A stretch of DNA of 64,000 nucleotides from CAADGV01 sp040290295 (GTDB taxonomy: Bacteria > Bacteroidota > Ignavibacteria > UBA10030 > UBA6906), in assembly GCA_040290295.1 (NCBI GenBank), contig PSMW01000001.1:62001-126000 (forward strand). The letters are read 5' to 3'. Positions 17,722-24,900 of the stretch are shown one piece after another. The number at the start of each line of letters is the position of its first letter. Position 1 is the stretch's first letter. The notes under the pieces were generated by a model. That model searched no databases. It was not told where the DNA came from and saw nothing but the letters and a program-made list of their open reading frames with translations. The position numbers and the translations under genes are program-made.

Positions 17722-19004
17722 TAATCCGCCGAGTTCGTCTCTTCCTTCCTCCATGCGCCAACAGCATAGCACAGCAACGTCGGAATCAACACAAGGCTGA
17801 ATCGTGCGAGGGCATAGAGAGGAAGATGAGAGAGAACATAGAAGCCCATGACCAGCGGAGGCAAAGCAACGAAGCGGTGCCGTCCGCTCATCCGCATTGC
17901 CTTTCTCATTCCCATCACCGACAAGACGACCAAGGGCAGTTGGAGCCACGAGGTCACCATAGTCGCTACGGCTGAACTGCTGATGGTCCAAAACATGACA
18001 GCATTCAGCATAAGCTTCCGCGCAAAGAAGAGTGGATCGTCGAGATAGCGTTCGATCGACGACTGCATGATGCGGTGGTCGAGTTCATAATCGCCGCGTC
18101 GTTCTGCTTCGTGTAGCGCCCTCTGCGTCACCGTGTCCCCGCTAGCGAGAATGTGAGGCTTGCCGATCTGGACGAGTTTCATGTAGCTCAGCGGCGCTTC
18201 GAAGTAATGTTCTGCCAGCACGTCGCCCATGCGAAAATTGAACCCGACGAGCGTGTGTACCGGTATCGGTTTTCCCGTGAGGTGCAGGTTCCGCATCGTC
18301 CACGGTAGAACAACGAACAGCGAAGCACAGAAGAGCATGATCGCGTGAAAGATGCGATGACGGTGCCCGGATCGGAAGAGCATAAAAAGCGCGGCAGCGA
18401 GCGGGAGCGGAAGAAACGTTTGCTTGCACAACGCCGCTGTGCCACCGAGTACTCCCGCGAGAAATACGCGCGGCAGGGATGGTCGTGTTCCGTACCAGAA
18501 AAGGAGGGCAATGAATACCGTGAAGAGAAATACCGAAAGAGTCTCGATGACGATCCGGGCGGTGTACCATAACAAGAAAGGATGGATGGCACAGAGGAGA
18601 GCCGCGCTCAACGCTTTGCTCACGCGCTGCCACAACATCCTTCCTATGACGAAGCAGAGTATCGTCGTCGCACCGTGGAGCATTGCCTGCGCGATTTGCA
18701 CACTGACCGGATACACATGTTCCCCGAAGAAGAGGACAGCGGCGACAAACGCAGGATACAACGGTCCTCGCAGAATCGTCGGCGTTTTGCTGGGATAGTA
18801 GGTCAGTGTCTGCACCTTGTACAAGCCATAGGCGAGCTTGTCGTAGCCGTCCTCTGCGATCTTGCTGTTGAGCGGATCGGCTATGCGAGGGTAGAGAATG
18901 AGAGCGAAGATCATCGAGCCAAGAACGGCAAGGATGCCCACGAGCGTTGTCAGCGTCGTTGGCGAGGTGTGCTTGATGCGGGTGAGAAATGCACGTGCGT
19001 TCAT
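17718..19004 (-). CDS. GT-C type membrane glycosyltransferase (GT39/ArnT-like)
   Basis: 428 residues from the ATG at 19004, which overlaps the upstream stop as ATGA. About eleven hydrophobic helices. The first periplasmic loop has the acidic EDGYDKLAYG and then TILRGPLYPAFVA, the arrangement seen in PMT/ArnT glycosyltransferases that use lipid-linked sugars. The C-terminus is hydrophobic and ends with a lysine/glutamate-rich tail. The acceptor could be lipid A, a protein or another glycan. It is coupled to the CPBP protease gene, and the shared job is unknown. Confidence 0.75.
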   Translation of the reverse strand: MNARAFLTRIKHTSPTTLTTLVGILAVLGSMIFALILYPRIADPLNSKIAEDGYDKLAYGLYKVQTLTYYPSKTPTILRGPLYPAFVAAVLFFGEHVYPVSVQIAQAMLHGATTILCFVIGRMLWQRVSKALSAALLCAIHPFLLWYTARIVIETLSVFLFTVFIALLFWYGTRPSLPRVFLAGVLGGTAALCKQTFLPLPLAAALFMLFRSGHRHRIFHAIMLFCASLFVVLPWTMRNLHLTGKPIPVHTLVGFNFRMGDVLAEHYFEAPLSYMKLVQIGKPHILASGDTVTQRALHEAERRGDYELDHRIMQSSIERYLDDPLFFARKLMLNAVMFWTISSSAVATMVTSWLQLPLVVLSVMGMRKAMRMSGRHRFVALPPLVMGFYVLSHLPLYALARFSLVLIPTLLCYAVGAWRKEETNSADY

Positions 19005-19960
19005 CGTGCCATCCACATCTGCATGCTTCCTGCAAGCTCCATCAGGTACGCGACGCCGAGGTGAAGCATCACTCCGCCATAAATGGATTTGGTGTTGTAG
19101 GAAATGATGCCGAGGATCAATCCCCCCACAATCGAACCGGCCGCTTCGCCGATGGGCTTTTGAAAGTGAATGAACGCGTACACCACAACCATTGGAAGAA
19201 TGGAAGCCGAGCCGAGAAACCGCGCAAATGCCATTACCATGAATCCTCGAAAGAGAAACTCGACGAAGACAAAATCCAGGCCGTAGGAGAACTGAAATGC
19301 TGCCGCCCACGCCGTTCGTTTACCCGGCGCCAACGACGCTGGTAGGCCGAACGTGAAGCGCGGATACGCCTCTCGAAAGTCGGGACTGAACGACGCCGCA
19401 AACACAATCGGCACCAATAAGAGCAAGATGAACGCATAGGTTCTCAAGCGGATGTTCGACGTGCTGAAGCCATACAGATATGTCGCTCGCCGATCGTACA
19501 CGTACCAGTATGCGGCGATAGGTCCGAGCACTGCAACACCAGGAACGACATTGCTTGCAAAGCGCGCGATATAGGTATGAAGCTCCGCGGGTACGAAGAG
19601 GAGCATGTCGGGATGCGACCGAACGAAAGCGAAAGGTACGTTGTGCAAGACCACATACACGGCAAGCAGAATGAACCAGAAATGGAACAAGAACCAGAAA
19701 TGCGCTTCTCGCATCACCTCCCATCGTCGATGCACCGCGCTCCAGAGCGCCAGCGTGATGAAATACGGAACGGCATAGAAGAAATAATAAAATGCTGCTT
19801 CTTCCCACGGCGAGGTCAGTCGGCGCAGGACAGTTGTCTCGAAGTCGAAGCCGTAATTGATGCCGAAGCTGATCATCAGCACCAATGCTGTGCCGCCGAA
19901 GAGGCGGGCATTCCACTTGTGGCGGAGGTACTCTCGAATATACTGAACGATGACTTTCAC
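19001..19960 (-). CDS. CPBP-family intramembrane metalloprotease (CAAX-protease-like)
   Basis: 319 residues with about eight hydrophobic segments. The three conserved membrane motifs are present near the C-terminal third: VEFLFRGF (E-x3-R), AFIHFQKP (F-x3-H) and YGGVMLHLG (H). The usual double glutamate of the first motif is reduced to a single one, as in many bacterial members. Such proteins cleave or bind membrane peptides, and many are of unknown role. It overlaps the downstream glycosyltransferase by 4 nt and starts 27 nt after the aminotransferase-receiver gene. Confidence 0.82.
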   Translation of the reverse strand: MKVIVQYIREYLRHKWNARLFGGTALVLMISFGINYGFDFETTVLRRLTSPWEEAAFYYFFYAVPYFITLALWSAVHRRWEVMREAHFWFLFHFWFILLAVYVVLHNVPFAFVRSHPDMLLFVPAELHTYIARFASNVVPGVAVLGPIAAYWYVYDRRATYLYGFSTSNIRLRTYAFILLLLVPIVFAASFSPDFREAYPRFTFGLPASLAPGKRTAWAAAFQFSYGLDFVFVEFLFRGFMVMAFARFLGSASILPMVVVYAFIHFQKPIGEAAGSIVGGLILGIISYNTKSIYGGVMLHLGVAYLMELAGSMQMWMAR

Positions 19961-19987
19961 GCTCGGCTTGCCGGCGAAGGATTGCGC

Positions 19988-21616
19988 TTATCCTTCTTTC
20001 TTCGCGGGCATCGGGAGCTGCTGAATGACTTCGAGAAGCTTGTCGCCATCGATAGGTTTTTGCAGGAACGCGTCAATACCGGCAGCGAGCACTTCCTTGG
20101 TCGAATAGAACTGCGAGTAAGCAGTGACCATGAGGATCGGGAAGCCGGGCCAATCCTTTTTGACGCGTCGAGAGAATTCGATGCCGTTCATCTTCGGCAT
20201 GTCGAGATCGACGATCGCGAGGTCTGGTGCTTCCACGTGCATCATCTCAAGAGCATGCTCGCCGTTGCCTGCTTCGCACACACGATAGCCGTGCGAGAGA
20301 AGCAGATGTTTCAACGCCTCGCGGAAGTCCTCGTTGTCGTCGATGAGGAGAATGGTTGGACCTTTTTTCATATCGCTTACCATATCGATTGGGTTGAACA
20401 TATTCCCCCCATGAGTTGATGATGAGTGATGAAGTGCTTCGCGCGTTGCTTCGATGGCAAAAGTCATCTCCTGTGCGGTGTTGTAGAAATGGGGCGCGTA
20501 GCGGAGTTTTCCTTCACGCACAGCGACGGTGATGTTCTGTTTGAGCAATGTTCGAAACACGAGTTTTGCGTTTGTTGATGGTGGCAACTCGATGGTCAGG
20601 ATGCCAGCTCTCTCGTGGTCAGCGTCGGGAGTGATCGCTTGTACTCCCGGGATCTGACTCAACCCATCCAGCAACATGCGCGTCAGGTTCAAGATCCTTC
20701 GTTCGATTTGCGTGGCGCCGAACGAGAGCAAAACCTCCAGTGCCGCCGCCAAGCCGTACAACCCCGGAATGTTGCGCGTACCGCCTTCAAACATGCGTGC
20801 CGATGATGCGAGCGGTTGATTGGAGTTAAAGAAATCCCACGGATCTTCCACGGCAAGCCAACCCACAAAGGCAGGCTGTATGCGTTGCTGCAACTCTTCG
20901 GTGATGTATAGCCAGCCCGTTCCCTGAGGGGCCAGTTGCCACTTTTGGCATCCCGAAGCCAGCGCGTCAATCTTCATTCGTTGCACGTCCAGCTCGACGG
21001 CACCTGCCGCTTGAATACCGTCCACAACAAAGAGGATTCCTCTACTCCGACAGAGCGACCCGATCGCCTCGAGGTCGGCGCGGTAGCCGGTAAGGAATTG
21101 CACCGCACTGAGCGCGACCAGTCGTGTGCGAGGAGTGATCGCTTTGGCGATACGCTCGGCTGTTGGGTGTCCGTCGCGTTGAGGAATCACATCGATTTCC
21201 ACTCCATGGCTTTTCAGTGCGCGGTAGGGCCAAACGTTCGCCGGAAATTCCGCCTCGTGCAACACAATGCGATCGCCACTCTTCCACTTCAAGCCAACAG
21301 CGACCACGTTGATCGGGTCGGAAGTGTTTGTCATCAGCGCGATGCGGTCGGGAGATTCAGCATGGATCAGGCGAGCAACAAGGCGGCGACACTCTTCGAT
21401 CTTCGCAACATCCTTCGTCATGGAGGTTTCGATCATTCCGGCTGAACGTTCGTGGAGATGTGCCGTGATCGCTTCGACGACGCGCGTGCACATAGGCGCA
21501 GTGCCGGCGTGATTGAGATACACTTTCCCTTGCTGCGTGTGGGGAAAGAGTATTCGCGCCGACTGCAAGGCATCGGCGTTGACCGTCTCTTCCGGTTGAA
21601 GAGTTTCTGAAATCAT
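19988..21616 (-). CDS. class V aminotransferase fused in frame to a CheY-like receiver domain
   Basis: 542 residues from the ATG at 21616 (a TTG at 21628 is possible). Residues about 1-395 are a fold-type I PLP enzyme of the NifS/isopenicillin-N-epimerase class: VYLNHAGTAP at the start, D199 and Q202 in VDGIQAAG, and the Schiff-base lysine K225 in GCQKWQLAP. Residues about 418-540 are a complete receiver: acidic pair D426/D427, phospho-acceptor D470 in VDLDMPKMNG, T498 and K520 in QKPID. A poly-G run of six (20405-20410 on the plus strand) lies exactly at the junction and is followed by AATATG. Loss of one G would end the enzyme at a nearby TAA and leave the receiver with its own start, so a sequencing artefact is possible. 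Confidence 0.75.
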   Translation of the reverse strand: MISETLQPEETVNADALQSARILFPHTQQGKVYLNHAGTAPMCTRVVEAITAHLHERSAGMIETSMTKDVAKIEECRRLVARLIHAESPDRIALMTNTSDPINVVAVGLKWKSGDRIVLHEAEFPANVWPYRALKSHGVEIDVIPQRDGHPTAERIAKAITPRTRLVALSAVQFLTGYRADLEAIGSLCRSRGILFVVDGIQAAGAVELDVQRMKIDALASGCQKWQLAPQGTGWLYITEELQQRIQPAFVGWLAVEDPWDFFNSNQPLASSARMFEGGTRNIPGLYGLAAALEVLLSFGATQIERRILNLTRMLLDGLSQIPGVQAITPDADHERAGILTIELPPSTNAKLVFRTLLKQNITVAVREGKLRYAPHFYNTAQEMTFAIEATREALHHSSSTHGGNMFNPIDMVSDMKKGPTILLIDDNEDFREALKHLLLSHGYRVCEAGNGEHALEMMHVEAPDLAIVDLDMPKMNGIEFSRRVKKDWPGFPILMVTAYSQFYSTKEVLAAGIDAFLQKPIDGDKLLEVIQQLPMPAKKEG

Positions 21617-21932
21617 CCTCGTACGCAAAATAACGTATGCACTGCGGATAAAAGCGGTAGCATCGACTTCAAGACAACATGTGGTCTAAAAATAGAAACT
21701 TGGAGCAGGAGATGCAAAAGGAAAATCGTATGTGTGCATATCCTCTAATCACCTGTGCGCTATTAGCCATCAAAGATAACGGCCATTCTCACGATCGGGC
21801 ATACTCGTACACTTTCAACGCAATCAGCTTGGCACCCTGCTTGACCTTTCGCCTGTACTGTAGATACGGCAGGCACAACAGCGAACAGTGCCGTATCGAC
21901 AGAACAGTACATCACACGAGAGCGTGATTCTG
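21617..21932. other. intergenic region between divergent aminotransferase and giant glycosyltransferase genes
   Basis: 316 bp. It is less GC-rich than its neighbours in its first half. On the plus strand a sigma-54-like element lies at 21830-21844. The same place also offers TTGACC as a -35 box. Short open frames here lack ribosome-binding sites, and I do not support them as genes. Confidence 0.6.
21830..21844 (+). promoter_or_regulatory. candidate sigma-54 promoter before the giant glycosyltransferase gene
   Basis: TGGCAC at 21830-21835, a 5-bp spacer, then TTGA at 21841-21844. The -24 box is perfect but the -12 box has A in place of the near-invariant C, so it is one base off consensus. 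It would start transcription about 77 nt before the ATG at 21933. Confidence 0.35.
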
Positions 21933-24900
21933 ATGAAGCAGTGTGGATATACCGCAACCTCTCATTTCCAAATATCGAAGCGTGAAGAGTTGGGTGCCCT
22001 TTTCAATCGGCTTGGTTTGCTGGGCAACGGCGCAGAAATCGGAGTTCAGGCGGGAGCCTTTTCTGCGGTACAGAGACGAAGCTGGCAGGGTAAGCGACTG
22101 CATTTGATCGGCCGTTGGCGCCACGCGGAGGACTATCATGATATTGCCAACGTTTCCCAACCCCAACAGGATAGACTCTACCGATCCGTGATCGAGAAGT
22201 TTTCCGGTGATCGCATCGTCACGATCTATCGGTTAGACTCGGTGGAAGCCGCTTCGCAATTCCCCGATAATTTTTTCGATTGGATCTATCTCGATGCCGA
22301 CCACTCGTACAACGAGTGTACAGCGGACCTGCATGCATGGTATCCAAAACTCAGAGCGGGCGGCGTTTTCGCGGGACACGCTTTTGTGGATGGTGTCGTT
22401 GAGGCGGGGGAGTTCGGAGTCAAATCGGGGGTCGAGGAATTCATCAAACCCTTACACATTGAGCTGTTCTTCACTCAAGAAAGCGAGTGGAAGTCGTGGT
22501 ACTTCGTGAAGCCCGACCATCAGGGATGTGCCTTCGTAACTCTTGCCGCGGGAGAGTTCTTTCAACGAACGTTCGACCGTTACTTTCGCGAGAGCCTCGA
22601 GCAGTACGCAGAAAGAGTTGGAGTTCCACGCTACATTTTTCGTGAACCGTGGGATCGCACACCCTCCGCACTCCGGCGAAGCCTTGCTTGGCAGAAGCTC
22701 CTGATCTTCGAACTCCCGGATCTTGCGCGCTTCGATCGGTTGTGTTGGCTCGACGCCGATATCATGACAACGAGGTCGTCGGAGAACATCTTCGAATGCG
22801 TTGCCGGAAATCAATGGGGTGCTGTGAGTGAGCTGAGGAATTTCACTTCTCCCGATGAATTGGGGCGAGTGTACGAGAGCCGGGGCGTTCCTGTTCTCTC
22901 GGATATGATCAATACCGGTGTGCTGGTTGTGCACCGCCAAACTCATGCACACGCGATGCATGCACTCTATGGTGAGGCGATGGAGCGGCGAGGTCAACCG
23001 GAACAGCGAGATGGAGGGTGGTTCGAGCAGCCGTATCTGTCTCACGTACTCATGTCCGAGTTCACAGGAACCGTGTTACCAGTACGCTTCAATCGGCTTG
23101 TTGTGCGCCATCTCCTCCGACTACCGAGGCCACAGGACGTCTATACCATGTTGTCGCGTTCATCGGTCTTTCTCCACTGGCCCGGCCGCCCAGCGGAGAA
23201 GTTTTCGGAGGATGAACTAGAAAGCGTGATGTCGATCGTCCAATCCACGGAAGTCGAACGAGTGAGCATTCCAGCCAAGACGTCGTCGCTTCATGCTCTA
23301 CAAACCACCACCAGTACACTACGGGGGCACACCATGAGTCATGCACGAATCACGTTTGCCATTCTCACCCATAATGCACTCGAATACACGAAACGGTGTT
23401 TGCAAAGCATCGAACGCACTACGCCCGCTCCTTACCGCATCGTCGTGGTGGACAACGCGTCGACTGATGGGACGCCTCAATGGTTAGCCGAATGCGGCAT
23501 CGAAAATCTCCACTATGTGTTAATCGAGAAGAACCTTGGCGTTCCGGGTGGAAGGAACAGACTGATTTGTGAGATCATGCCGAGTCTTGAACCGAGTGAA
23601 TTTGTCCTCTTTCTCGACAATGATGTCGAGTTGCTCGATGGATGGTATCTGCCCTTCCTTCACTTGTTCCAGAAAGAGCCGACGGTGGGGATTGCAGGTG
23701 TGGTAGGGCATTCGATTATTGTAGGCAAGGATAGACGTGACCTTCTCCCTGCTCCTACCCAACAAGCCGAGGAGGTCGATCTTGTTTCTGGGTTCTTCAT
23801 GCTTATGCGTTCTGACGCGATCCGCGCTGTCGGATTTTTTGATGAAACTCTCGGACGGTTCTGGCACGAGGATGATGACTACTGCATTCGTGCGAAAGGG
23901 GCAGGCTTTAGGGTGTTTGCGGTTCCTACAAAAGCCGTGTTCCACCACGCGCATAAGTCGGGCGTAGCATTACCGAGTATTGCCAAGGGTGGATCGCCGG
24001 AGAACCAAAAGTATCTCGCAAAGAAGTGGCGATGTTTGGGTTTAGTGAACGCACATGGGAAGATTGTGCAGCGCCGTGGAGTTGCTGCCAAGAGAGCGAA
24101 GCAGGTCATCATTGGCGTCGATGCTCGGACGTTCCAGTATCAAGAGTCGGTCTCACGCGGGATCGGGCATTATTCATTCTCTCATCTTCTGCACGTTGCC
24201 CGACTTCGTCCTGATTGGCAGTTCGTACTCTACCGGGAATCCGACAACATACCGTCGAGCATGGAACCGCTCCTTGCACTGCCGAATGTTACCACCAAGA
24301 GTGTGGATGAGTACACGAGCAATGCGATCGATCTTTTCCATGTGTGCGATCCGTTGAATGCACTGTTCGGATTCGATTCACCGTTTCGTCTCTTCCCCGC
24401 AGAGCGCATGACCGTGACCTTCTATGACCTGACCCCGCTGCGTCTCTATTTTCCTGTGATGCCGGAAAGCTTTCAGACGGCGTATCGTCAACGCCTGCGA
24501 CAACTCCAGCAGAGTGGAGCTACGCTTCTGGCGATTTCTCAATACACCAGAGATGATCTGATCAGGGAGGGCATCGTCCCTGCTGATCGGGTAGAAGTCG
24601 TTATGGCCGGCTTGAACCAGTCGGTTGGTCCGAAGAGCTTCCCGTCGGATTCTGTTCGTGAGCTTAAGTCTCGGCTGAGCATTTCGAAGCCCTTCTTCCT
24701 CCACGTGGGTGCTCTCGATCCGCATAAGAATTTTGAAACAACGTTGAAAGCTTTTGTCACGTGCTCGAAGCGAATGCCATGTCAACTTGTTGTTGTAGGA
24801 CGGCTCGAGCATCACCTGAAAGCGTATGCTGATCAAGTGAAATCGAAGAAGATCAAGAATGTCATCTTCACCGGATTTCTTTCCAGAGAAGAACTCGAAG

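Noticed and set aside
21679..21927. Short plus-strand open frame in the gap before the giant glycosyltransferase
   Set aside because: No ribosome-binding site or protein-like pattern, and it covers the likely promoter.
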